The notes under the pieces are model-generated. The model had not been told where the DNA came from and searched no databases. It saw only the letters and a list, made by a program, of their open reading frames with translations. The position numbers and the translations under genes were made by a program. DNA of 32,164 bases from BOG-938 sp048498155 (GTDB taxonomy: Bacteria > Pseudomonadota > Alphaproteobacteria > Caulobacterales > Caulobacteraceae), in assembly GCA_048498155.1 (NCBI GenBank), contig JBEHYN010000035.1, positions 1 through 32,164 of the forward strand, given 5' to 3'. Shown in pieces: positions 26,012-32,164 of the stretch (position 1 is its first letter; every line of letters begins with the position of its first letter).

Positions 26012-26857
26012 TCACCCCGCATCCAATCCCACGTCCAGCGCCGCTGCCGAATGCGTCAGCGCGCCGGACGAAATCACGTCCACCCCCGTCTCTGCGATGG
26101 CGCGGACGGTTTGCAGGGTCACGCCGCCGGAGGCTTCCAGCACGGTCTTGCCCTTGGTGCGGGCCACGGCGATCCGCAAATCCGCGAGGCTGAAGTTATC
26201 CAGCAGCACCACGTCCGGTCCAAGCGGCAGGGCTTCGTCCAGCTGGGCCAGGGTGTCGACCTCAATCTCGATCTTGACCAGGTGTCCGGCCGCCGCCTGG
26301 GCGCACGTCAAGGCTGCCGCCACGCCGCCACAGGCGGCGATGTGGTTGTCCTTGATCAGGATGGCGTCATCCAGTCCGAAGCGGTGGTTGATCCCCCCGC
26401 CGCAGCGTACGGCGTATTTCTCCAGGGCGCGCAGGCCCGGCGTAGTCTTGCGGGTGCAGACGATCCGGGCGCCTGTACCGTCCACCGCGCGCACATAGGC
26501 GGCGGTCAGGCTCGCCACGCCGCTCAGACGGCCCAGCAGGTTCAGCGCTACCCGTTCTGCCGACAGCAGGGCGCGGGCGTCGGCCTCGACGCTCGCCAAC
26601 ACGGTTCCGGCCGCAACGGCCTCGCCGTCCCGTGCGCTCTGGCGATAGTCCGCCGTCGGATCAAGCGCGGCGATGGCCAGGCGCACGCAGTCCAGCCCGG
26701 CGATGGTTCCGGCCTGGCGCGCGACGAACCGGGCGTTCATGCGCGTTGCGGCCGGGATGCAGGCGGCCGAGGTGATATCGCCCGCCCGCCCCAGATCCTC
26801 CAGCAGGGCCGCGCGCACGATGGGCTCGATCAGCAGGTCGGGCAGGGGCTCTATCAA
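26012..26857 (-). CDS. nadC: Nicotinate-nucleotide pyrophosphorylase (quinolinate phosphoribosyltransferase)
   Basis: A 281-residue enzyme that joins quinolinate to PRPP with loss of carbon dioxide to make nicotinate mononucleotide, the last committed step of de novo NAD synthesis. Typical elements are LEDLGRAGDITSAA (19–32), ALNLLGRLSGVA (104–115), the substrate-binding RKTTPGLR (136–143), GGGINHRFGL (153–162) and IKDNH (168–172). The start is a TTG in TTGA, overlapping the nadB stop by four bases, so it is translationally coupled. Length is normal. It is the third gene of nadA-nadB-nadC. Confidence 0.98.
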   Translation of the reverse strand: MIEPLPDLLIEPIVRAALLEDLGRAGDITSAACIPAATRMNARFVARQAGTIAGLDCVRLAIAALDPTADYRQSARDGEAVAAGTVLASVEADARALLSAERVALNLLGRLSGVASLTAAYVRAVDGTGARIVCTRKTTPGLRALEKYAVRCGGGINHRFGLDDAILIKDNHIAACGGVAAALTCAQAAAGHLVKIEIEVDTLAQLDEALPLGPDVVLLDNFSLADLRIAVARTKGKTVLEASGGVTLQTVRAIAETGVDVISSGALTHSAAALDVGLDAG

Positions 26858-28380
26858 GCCGCCGACTCCGTATCCGCAGGCCGCTTGGCCAGGTCGTCCA
26901 GGGTCAGCACGGTGCGCCGGGCCGGGGCGCTCATGCAGGGGAAGTCGGGCCGATAGTGCGCGCCCCGGCTCTCCTGCCGGGCCAAGGCGCCTTCGGCCAC
27001 CAGCTGTGCGGCGACCAGGGCCAGGGCCGGACCGTGGGCTTGGCGAAGGGCGTCGATCTCGCCCAGCAGGCGCTCCAGCCCCGCGCCGTCGCGCACCACG
27101 CCCGCGTCGCGGCTCATGGCTTTACGCAAGGCCTGGAACGCCAGCGCCGGCAGTTCAGGCGAGGCCTGGGCGGGCAGGGGCGCTGTGCCGGGGTCAACCT
27201 CGGCCCGCGCGGCCAATCCTGCGCGCGCCCCGAACACGGCGGCTTCCAGCAGAGAATTGGACGCCAGCCGATTGGCCCCGTGCACGCCGGTGCAGGCGCA
27301 TTCACCCACGGCGTACAGGCCGGCCAGGGAAGTGCGGCCGTCCTTGTCGGTCATCACCCCGCCCATGTGATAGTGCGCCGCAGGAGCCACCGGGATGGGC
27401 TGCACGCGCGGGTCCAGGCCCGCCGCGCGGCAGGCGGCGAACACGGCGGGGAATTCCTCGGGGAAGCGCTCGCCGATGGCTTGGCGGGCGTCGAGCAAGG
27501 CCCCGTCGCCCGATGCGATCTGGCGATGGATGGCGCGCGCCACCACGTCGCGCGGCGCCAGGTCCCCCTGGGCGTGATAGCGGGCCATGAAGGGCGCGCC
27601 CTTGGCGTCGATCAGGGTGGCGCCTTCGCCGCGCAGGGCCTCGGAGGCTAGGGGCACGGGGTCGATGTCCAGGGCCATGGCGGTGGGGTGAAACTGCACG
27701 AACTCGGGGTCGGCGATCCGGGCGCCGGCCAGGGCCGCCAGAGCTAGGCCCTCGCCGCGCACGGCGGGCGGCACGGTGGTCACGGCATACAGACCGCCCA
27801 GCCCGCCGGTGGCCAGGATCACGGCGGCGGCGAGGATTGCCACCTGCTGTCCGCCCTGTTCGACCAGGGCTCCGCGCACCCGGCCGGTCGCGTCCTGCAG
27901 TAGGGCCAAGGCCCGGGCCTGGCGCAGTTCGATGTGCGCGGCGGCCTGGGCGGCGCCGGCCGCTGATTGCATGATCGCCTTGCCCGCCTGATCGCCTTTC
28001 ACCCGGGCCACGCGCGGTCGCGAATGGGCCGCCTCCAGGCTGAGCACAAAGGCGCCGTCGGCCTCCCGGTCAAAGGGCGCGCCTAGGGCCGCCAGACGCC
28101 TCACGGCGGCCGGACCCTCGCGAGTGAGAAGTTCGGCCATCTGCGCGTCCACCAGGCCCGCCCCGGCGGCGATGGTGTCGGCGGCGTGGCGCGCTGGATC
28201 GTCGTCCGGCGACAGGGCCGCGGCCATGCCGCCCTGGGCCCAGGCGGAGGAACATCCCTCCGTGACCGGCTCGGGCGAGAGCACCAGGACCTTTCGCGGC
28301 GCGCAGGCCAAGGCGGCGGACAGGCCCGCCAGACCGGCGCCTAGGATCAGCACGCCGTCAAAAATTTCGTGTTCGCTCAT
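26854..28380 (-). CDS. nadB: L-aspartate oxidase
   Basis: A 508-residue FAD enzyme oxidising L-aspartate to iminoaspartate. The FAD-binding motif GAGLAGLSAALA is at 14–25, followed by SSAWAQGGMAAAL (44–56), VILATGGLGGLYAVTT, the FQFHPTA-type segment EFVQFHPTAM, and the active-site/FAD region HYHMGGVMTD and VHGANRLASNSLLEA. The C-terminal part is somewhat shorter than in E. coli NadB but the helical domain is present. It starts two bases after the nadA stop and overlaps nadC by four bases. Iminoaspartate is unstable, so close coupling to NadA suits the chemistry. Confidence 0.97.
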   Translation of the reverse strand: MSEHEIFDGVLILGAGLAGLSAALACAPRKVLVLSPEPVTEGCSSAWAQGGMAAALSPDDDPARHAADTIAAGAGLVDAQMAELLTREGPAAVRRLAALGAPFDREADGAFVLSLEAAHSRPRVARVKGDQAGKAIMQSAAGAAQAAAHIELRQARALALLQDATGRVRGALVEQGGQQVAILAAAVILATGGLGGLYAVTTVPPAVRGEGLALAALAGARIADPEFVQFHPTAMALDIDPVPLASEALRGEGATLIDAKGAPFMARYHAQGDLAPRDVVARAIHRQIASGDGALLDARQAIGERFPEEFPAVFAACRAAGLDPRVQPIPVAPAAHYHMGGVMTDKDGRTSLAGLYAVGECACTGVHGANRLASNSLLEAAVFGARAGLAARAEVDPGTAPLPAQASPELPALAFQALRKAMSRDAGVVRDGAGLERLLGEIDALRQAHGPALALVAAQLVAEGALARQESRGAHYRPDFPCMSAPARRTVLTLDDLAKRPADTESAA

Positions 28381-28382
28381 CT

Positions 28383-29468
28383 CTAGATCAGCGCCACGTC
28401 CACGTGATGGCGCGCCTTGACCAGGTCATAGCGCGCGGGCACGGAGGGCGGCGGCAGGTCGATCATGCGTTGCACGGCGACGCGGGCGCGCTCAGCGACC
28501 ACCGGATCGATCGTGACCTCGAAGCGGTCCAGCAGCAGGGCGTCATAGAGGCTCTGCAGCGTGATGCGCTTCATGTGCGGGCACAGGTTGCACGGCCGCA
28601 CGAACTCGGTTTCCGGCGCGTCGCAGGCCACATTGTCGGCCATGGAGCATTCGGTGATCAGCACCACCCGCTTGGGCTTTCGCTGCATCACGAAGTCCGA
28701 CATGGCGGCGGTCGAGCCGGCGAAGTCCGCCGCTTCCAGCACCTCGGGCGGGCATTCGGGATGGGCGAGCACCTGCACCCCCGGATAGGCCTCGCGCAGT
28801 TCGGCGATGTCGGCGGCGGTGAAGCGTTCATGCACCTCGCAGCGGCCGTGCCAGGAAATGATGTCGATGTCGGTCTGGCGCGCCACGTTGCGGGCCAGGA
28901 ACTCGTCGGGCAGCAGGATCACGCGGTTCACGCCCCACTGACGGGCGATCTCTTCCACCACCTGCACGGCGTTGGCCGAGGTGCAGCAGATGTCGGTCTC
29001 GGCCTTCACCGCCGCGGTGGTGTTGACATAGGTGACCACCGGCAGGCCGGGGTAGCGCTGCTTGATCAGGCGCACGTCTGCGGCGGTGATAGAGGCGGCC
29101 AGGGAGCAGCCGGCCTCCAGATCGGGGATCAGCACGGTCTTGTCCGGACACAGGACCTTGGAGGTCTCCGCCATGAAGTGCACGCCCGCCTGTACGATGA
29201 TCGCGGCGTCGGATTTGGCCGCCTCGCGCGCCAGACCCAGGCTGTCGCCAACGTAGTCGCCCACCCCGTGGAAGATGTCCGGGGTCATGTAGTTGTGCGC
29301 CAGAATAACGGCGTTCTTCGAGCGCTTCAGGTCATTGATAGCGGCGATCAGCGGCGCCTGGGCGCGCCATTCCATCGGCGTGATATGCGACTTTACCTTG
29401 TCCCACAGGGGGCGAGTGGCGACATCAATCGCCGGGGTGAAGGCGAAGTCCGAAAAACCGTCGTGCAT
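28383..29468 (-). CDS. nadA: Quinolinate synthase
   Basis: A 361-residue 4Fe-4S enzyme that condenses iminoaspartate with dihydroxyacetone phosphate to quinolinate. Cluster-ligand cysteines expected from the family are Cys121 (LEAGCSLAA), one of Cys161/162 (DICCTSANAV) and one of Cys293/296 (RPCNLCPHMK). Substrate motifs AHNYMTPDIFH near 57, QAGVHFMAETSKVL near 93 and HPECPPEV (236–243) are present. I chose the ATG at 29468: GGGGGA precedes it, and the family conservation starts soon after. A longer frame upstream would run over the palindromic operator-like sites. First gene of the nadABC operon. Confidence 0.97.
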   Translation of the reverse strand: MHDGFSDFAFTPAIDVATRPLWDKVKSHITPMEWRAQAPLIAAINDLKRSKNAVILAHNYMTPDIFHGVGDYVGDSLGLAREAAKSDAAIIVQAGVHFMAETSKVLCPDKTVLIPDLEAGCSLAASITAADVRLIKQRYPGLPVVTYVNTTAAVKAETDICCTSANAVQVVEEIARQWGVNRVILLPDEFLARNVARQTDIDIISWHGRCEVHERFTAADIAELREAYPGVQVLAHPECPPEVLEAADFAGSTAAMSDFVMQRKPKRVVLITECSMADNVACDAPETEFVRPCNLCPHMKRITLQSLYDALLLDRFEVTIDPVVAERARVAVQRMIDLPPPSVPARYDLVKARHHVDVALI

Positions 29469-29477
29469 GGCATCCCC

Positions 29478-29500
29478 CTTTTGCTCAAAGTGAGCATTAC
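29478..29500. promoter_or_regulatory. nadA-proximal palindromic operator candidate (site 1)
   Basis: CTTTTGCT, seven bases, AGCATTAC. It shares arm length and 7-base spacer with the stronger site at 29548–29570 (13 of 16 arm positions alike). It sits nine bases before the nadA start codon and touches its ribosome binding site, so a bound repressor could block initiation. The core TGCTC/GAGCA is a 5-bp perfect inverted repeat. Confidence 0.5.
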
Positions 29501-29547
29501 GGAAGCCTAAATAAAACGCCGGAGCATGAAGTTCGCTGCGACGCACC

Positions 29548-29570
29548 CTTATGCTTGTTCTGAGCATAAG
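29548..29570. promoter_or_regulatory. nadA-distal palindromic operator candidate (site 2)
   Basis: CTTATGCT, seven bases, AGCATAAG: a perfect 8-bp-arm palindrome 80 bases upstream of the nadA start. Its centre is 70 bases from that of site 1. Position and symmetry suit a dimeric repressor of the nad operon; in many alphaproteobacteria NadQ is the proposed regulator of nadABC. No NadQ gene is in this window. Confidence 0.6.
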
Positions 29571-29660
29571 TAGTCCAACGCATATAGACCCGCTCGCCTC
29601 TAGGGGGAAGGGGCGATGACGGATTTATGATGAGGATTGGGTGTGCGGCGTTGCCGCAAC

Positions 29661-29827
29661 GAATTTTTGAACCACGAAGGACACGAAGAAGAACGTTATC
29701 CTCGGAAAGCGCGGAGCGCTTGTCCGAGGACCCAGCAGCTCCAGGCGTTCCGCTGGCTGGGTCCCCGGGCTCGACCTTCGGTCGCCCCGAGGATGACTAT
29801 TGCTTCGTGTTCTTCGTGATTAAATTC
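29661..29827. repeat. REPIN-like palindromic intergenic element
   Basis: Outer imperfect arms (29661–29688 and 29803–29827) read GAATTT…CACGAAGGACACGAAG and its near reverse complement. Inside are two REP-like units in opposite orientation: 29698–29736 (ATCCTCGG…CCGAGGACCCAGC, with an AAGCGC/GCGCTT stem) and 29756–29797 (reverse of GTCATCCTCGG…GGGGACCCAGC). The GGACCCAGC/GCTGGGTCC arms (29728–29736, 29756–29764) pair as well. It fills the spacer between the nadA promoter and the end of trxB. Reading frames across it are low complexity and not supported as genes. Confidence 0.75.
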
Positions 29828-29844
29828 CTTGTTCGGCCGACCGG

Positions 29845-30846
29845 TCAGCCCACGCCGATTGTCTGAGCCTCTGCATGGCTGATCGGATGGTGAGCCCCGG
29901 CATGGTCTTCCTCCGCCAAGAGACGCACCGCTTCCAGGGCGGCCATGCAGCCCATGCCGGCTGCGGTGACCGCCTGGCGATAGACGTCGTCGGTCACGTC
30001 GCCAGCGGCGAACACGCCCTTGATGGCGGTGGCGGCCGAGCCGGCGACTACCTTCAGATAACCTGAGCCGTCCATCTCCAACTGGCCCTTGAACAGCTCC
30101 GAGGCCGGGGCGTGGCCGATGGCGACGAAGAAGCCGTCGCAGGCGACCTCACTCAGCGCGCCGGTCTGCAGGTTCTTGAGAACCGCACCTGTGACGCCCA
30201 GGGGATTTTCAGAACCGCGCACCTCTTCCACCGCCGTGTTCCAGATCACCTCAATCTTGGGATGATGGAACAGGCGCTCCTGCAGGATGCGCTCGGCGCG
30301 GAATTCATCGCGTCGGTGCACCACCGTGACCTTGGAGGCGAAGTTGGTGAGGAATAGCGCCTCCTCCACGGCGGTGTTGCCCCCGCCGATCACCAGCACC
30401 TCCTTGCCGCGATAGAAGAACCCGTCGCAGGTGGCGCAGGCCGATACGCCGAACCCCTGGAACTTCTGCTCCGAGGGCAGACCCAGCCACTTGGCCTGGG
30501 CCCCGGTGGCGATGATCACAGTCTCGGCCAGGAACACGGCGCCTGAATCGCAGGTCAGGCGAAAGGGCCGCGCCGACAGATCGGCGGTGACCACAATGTC
30601 GTTGACCATCTCGGCGCCCACATGCTCGGCCTGGGCGCGCATCTGGTCCATCAGCCAGGGCCCCTGAATCACGTCGGCGAAGCCCGGATAGTTTTCCACG
30701 TCGGTGGTGATGGTCAGTTGCCCGCCCGGCTGGATGCCGGCGATCAGCACGGGGTTGAGCAGGGCGCGCGCGGCATAGATGGCGGCGGTGTAGCCGGCGG
30801 GGCCGGAACCGATGATGGCGCAGCGGACAGAGCGAGGTTCGGACAT
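29845..30846 (-). CDS. trxB: Thioredoxin-disulfide reductase
   Basis: A 333-residue NADPH- and FAD-dependent reductase that recycles thioredoxin. FAD-binding GSGPAGYTAAIYAARA (13–28), redox-active Cys137/Cys140 in CATC followed by DGFF, NADPH-binding GGGNTAVEEALFL (154–166), and the C-terminal FAD site GVFAAGDVTD are all intact. The start at 30846 (MSEPRSVRCAIIGSG) is chosen because the conserved fold begins there and GGAAG lies upstream; an open frame continues far upstream without similarity to the family. It is divergent from pseG. A low-complexity C-terminal tail (after AALEAVRLLAEEDHAG) extends a little beyond the usual end. Confidence 0.97.
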   Translation of the reverse strand: MSEPRSVRCAIIGSGPAGYTAAIYAARALLNPVLIAGIQPGGQLTITTDVENYPGFADVIQGPWLMDQMRAQAEHVGAEMVNDIVVTADLSARPFRLTCDSGAVFLAETVIIATGAQAKWLGLPSEQKFQGFGVSACATCDGFFYRGKEVLVIGGGNTAVEEALFLTNFASKVTVVHRRDEFRAERILQERLFHHPKIEVIWNTAVEEVRGSENPLGVTGAVLKNLQTGALSEVACDGFFVAIGHAPASELFKGQLEMDGSGYLKVVAGSAATAIKGVFAAGDVTDDVYRQAVTAAGMGCMAALEAVRLLAEEDHAGAHHPISHAEAQTIGVG

Positions 30847-30886
30847 GGAGCTTCCGGAAACGAATTGTGAGGTTCTATGTAGCGAT

Positions 30887-30935
30887 TGATTCCCCTCGGC
30901 GAAATCCGGAGGCAGGATTTCGCCGAATGGAATCA
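30887..30935. repeat. Large hairpin A in the trxB/pseG divergent spacer
   Basis: TGATTCC and TCGGCGAAATCC (12 bp, separated by two mismatched bases) pair with GGATTTCGCCGA and GGAATCA around a seven-base loop: 19 paired positions. It lies in the 150-base region between divergent starts, so it cannot terminate either flanking gene. It may be a mobile palindrome, an operator or a leader structure. Confidence 0.8.
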
Positions 30936-30941
30936 GAAATC

Positions 30942-30963
30942 GCCCATTCACAGGTGAATGGGC
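30942..30963. repeat. Perfect 10-bp-arm palindrome B upstream of pseG
   Basis: GCCCATTCAC, AG, GTGAATGGGC. It begins six bases after hairpin A and ends 33 bases before the pseG start. With a two-base centre it suits a protein dimer site better than an RNA hairpin. Confidence 0.8.
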
Positions 30964-30996
30964 AGGGCTCCAGCGGCAGGGAGAACAGGAATCCTG

Positions 30997-32010
30997 ATGG
31001 CCTCCCCACGCATCCTTCTGTTTGCCGATTATGGGCCGACGGTAGGCGGTGGCCATGTGATGCGCTGCCTGACCTTGGCGCGAGCCCTCGCCGAGCGCGG
31101 CGCGGCCTGTGCCTTTGTCGCTCCGCCGATGGTGCGCGGGTTGATCGAGACGTTCGGACCGGGCGCGATAGCGACGCTGGATACGCCCGAGGCCACGGTC
31201 GAACAGGTCCGCGTCTTGGCCAACGCCTTTGGGCCCGACTGGCTGGTCATCGACCACTATCGCCTGACCCTCGCCGACGAGAGCGCCCTGCGTGCGCCCG
31301 GCCGCCGCTTGATGGTGATGGACGACTTGGCCGACCGACGGCGCGATTGCGACCTGCTGCTGGACCCAGGCTATGGGCGCACGGCCGAGGATTATCGCGG
31401 GTTGCTTCCCAAGGCCGCGCAGGTGATCGCTGGACCGCGCTACGCCTTGGTCCGTCCCGAGTTCGCGGCCGCCCGACCCCAGGCCTTGGCCGCCCGGCAA
31501 GGGCCCGTGCGACGCGTGCTGGTCTCGCTCGGCCTGACGGACGTCGGCGGCGTCACAGGCAGGGTGGTGCAGGCCCTGCTGCCGGTCCTGGGCGAGGTCC
31601 AGCTGGACATCGCCCTCGGCTCAGCCGCGTCCAGCCTCGCCGCGCTCGCCGCCATGACCGACCCGCGCATCACCCTGCACGTCGACGCCCCCGCCATGGC
31701 CCGCCTGATGTGTGAGGCCGACCTCGCCGTCGGCGCGGGCGGCTCCAGCGTTTGGGAACGCGCCTGCCTGGGCCTGCCCGGGGTGACCGTCATCCTGGCC
31801 GACAACCAGCGTGACTTGGCGCTGCGGATGGAGGCGGATGGGCTGACGGTCGCGGTGGACAGCGACGGCGACGAATTCGAATCGCGGTTGTCTGCGGCGT
31901 ATGGGCGATTGGCGGAAGATCAGGTCCTGCGCCACGCGATTCCCGTGCGCCTCGCAGCGCTGTCGGATGGGCTCGGCGCCCACAGGGTGGCGGAAACGAT
32001 GCTGCCCTAA
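30997..32010 (+). CDS. pseG: PseG-like UDP-sugar hydrolase (pseudaminic acid pathway)
   Basis: A 337-residue GT-B-fold protein like PseG, which removes UDP from UDP-2,4-diacetamido-2,4,6-trideoxy-L-altrose on the way to pseudaminic acid, used for flagellin glycosylation in Caulobacter. The N-terminal GGGHVMRCLTLARAL (17–31) carries the likely catalytic His20; MVMDDLADR and LLLDPGYG follow, and the C-terminal nucleotide-binding part has AVGAGGSSVWERACLGLPGV. The ATG at 30997 is preceded by AGGA six bases away, and the family start MASPRILLFADYG fits; 13 codons of upstream frame lack a signal. No other pse gene is in the window, so it may be split from the rest of its pathway. Confidence 0.88.
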   Translation: MASPRILLFADYGPTVGGGHVMRCLTLARALAERGAACAFVAPPMVRGLIETFGPGAIATLDTPEATVEQVRVLANAFGPDWLVIDHYRLTLADESALRAPGRRLMVMDDLADRRRDCDLLLDPGYGRTAEDYRGLLPKAAQVIAGPRYALVRPEFAAARPQALAARQGPVRRVLVSLGLTDVGGVTGRVVQALLPVLGEVQLDIALGSAASSLAALAAMTDPRITLHVDAPAMARLMCEADLAVGAGGSSVWERACLGLPGVTVILADNQRDLALRMEADGLTVAVDSDGDEFESRLSAAYGRLAEDQVLRHAIPVRLAALSDGLGAHRVAETMLP

Positions 32011-32014
32011 CCGC

Positions 32015-32040
32015 TCATCCCGGCGAAGGCCGGGACCCAG
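32015..32040. repeat. REP-like hairpin after pseG, possible terminator
   Basis: TCAT then CCCGGC, GAAG, GCCGGG then ACCCAG. The layout TCATCC..GG…CC..GGACCCAG matches the two REP-like units at 29698–29797. It begins four bases after the pseG stop and could end its transcription, although no T run follows. Confidence 0.5.
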
Positions 32041-32072
32041 ATCATAAGGCGCCGAGGTCGGCTTCCGACCGA

Positions 32073-32164
32073 GGCTGTGTAAAAACGCGAAGCAGTACAG
32101 ACTCCTGACATCGTGATGTCGGAGGCGCTGAGATGAGCCGCTTCGTTCAAGGTGAAGACCGCCG
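32073..32164 (+). mobile_element. Left end of an IS1182-like insertion sequence (runs off the window)
   Basis: GGCTGTGTAAAAACG at 32073–32087 looks like the terminal inverted repeat of IS1182-type elements, followed by a short non-coding leader with the hairpin GACATC-GT-GATGTC (32107–32120) and GGAGG (32121–32125) before a transposase start. The other end is outside the window, so size and target duplication cannot be seen. Confidence 0.6.
32133..32164 (+). CDS. Transposase, N-terminal 10 codons only
   Basis: The ATG at 32133 follows a strong GGAGG and opens MSRFVQGEDR, the usual start of IS1182-type transposases (M-R-F/Y-x-x-GEDR). The gene continues past the window edge, so integrity cannot be judged. 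Confidence 0.6.
   Translation, partial: MSRFVQGEDR

Noticed and set aside
29627..29866. Open frame of 79 residues over the REPIN-like element
   Set aside because: It lies wholly on palindromic repeat DNA, has no family resemblance, and runs into the trxB end.
30847..31500. N-terminal extension of the trxB frame to 551 residues
   Set aside because: The family starts at 30846 with its FAD motif; the extension is antisense to pseG and resembles nothing.

Overview
The window is a high-GC, gene-dense stretch of an alphaproteobacterial chromosome. The best fit is the order Caulobacterales (Caulobacter/Phenylobacterium-like). This is inferred from gene content and order: shikimate kinase–dehydroquinate synthase–CBS/CorC protein, divergent from an Ala/Pro-rich secreted protein plus XerD, together with TamA/TamB, a linked nadABC set, a PseG homologue, and frequent GTG/TTG starts in 4-bp stop/start overlaps. 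No rRNA, tRNA or CRISPR array was found. No stretch longer than 300 bases lacks a gene.

Region by region. (1) 173–5753 is core: an aroK-aroB-corC-like operon on the minus strand, divergent from a secreted hypothetical protein translationally coupled to xerD. (2) 5862–14386 looks accessory. It holds a FIST sensor protein and a PAS hybrid histidine kinase resembling the NosP/NahK nitric-oxide sensing pair, a decayed metallo-beta-lactamase-fold (MBL) fragment, a four-helix HAHxNLLGW membrane protein, a secreted SUMF1/FGE-like protein, an intact periplasmic MBL paralogue and a divergent TonB-dependent receptor. The receptor promoter carries a dense array of GTTAT/ATAAC half-sites and a 14-mer that recurs, with one mismatch, upstream of the FIST gene. 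(3) 14400–17901 is the conserved but poorly understood triad of circularly permuted ATP-grasp, alpha-E and transglutaminase-like proteins; the last ends in eight glutamines encoded by a hexanucleotide repeat. (4) 18118–24209 is tamA-tamB, the outer-membrane/inner-membrane pair of the translocation and assembly module, followed convergently by a MipA/OmpV-like barrel and a YgiD-type dioxygenase. (5) 26012–29468 is the nadA-nadB-nadC operon for de novo NAD synthesis from aspartate, with two matched 23-bp palindromes upstream of nadA. (6) 29661–32164 holds a REPIN-like palindromic element, trxB, a divergent region with two strong hairpins, a pseG homologue, a further REP-like hairpin, and the left end of an IS1182-like insertion sequence that runs off the window.

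Working together: the aro and nad genes are housekeeping biosynthesis, TamA/TamB and the two barrel proteins concern the outer membrane, and the middle block looks like a sensory plus envelope module. The most interesting signals are regulatory or repetitive DNA: the nadA palindrome pair, the half-site array at the TonB receptor, the shared 14-mer and the REP/hairpin elements at the right end. I saw no unmistakably new defence or mobile system.
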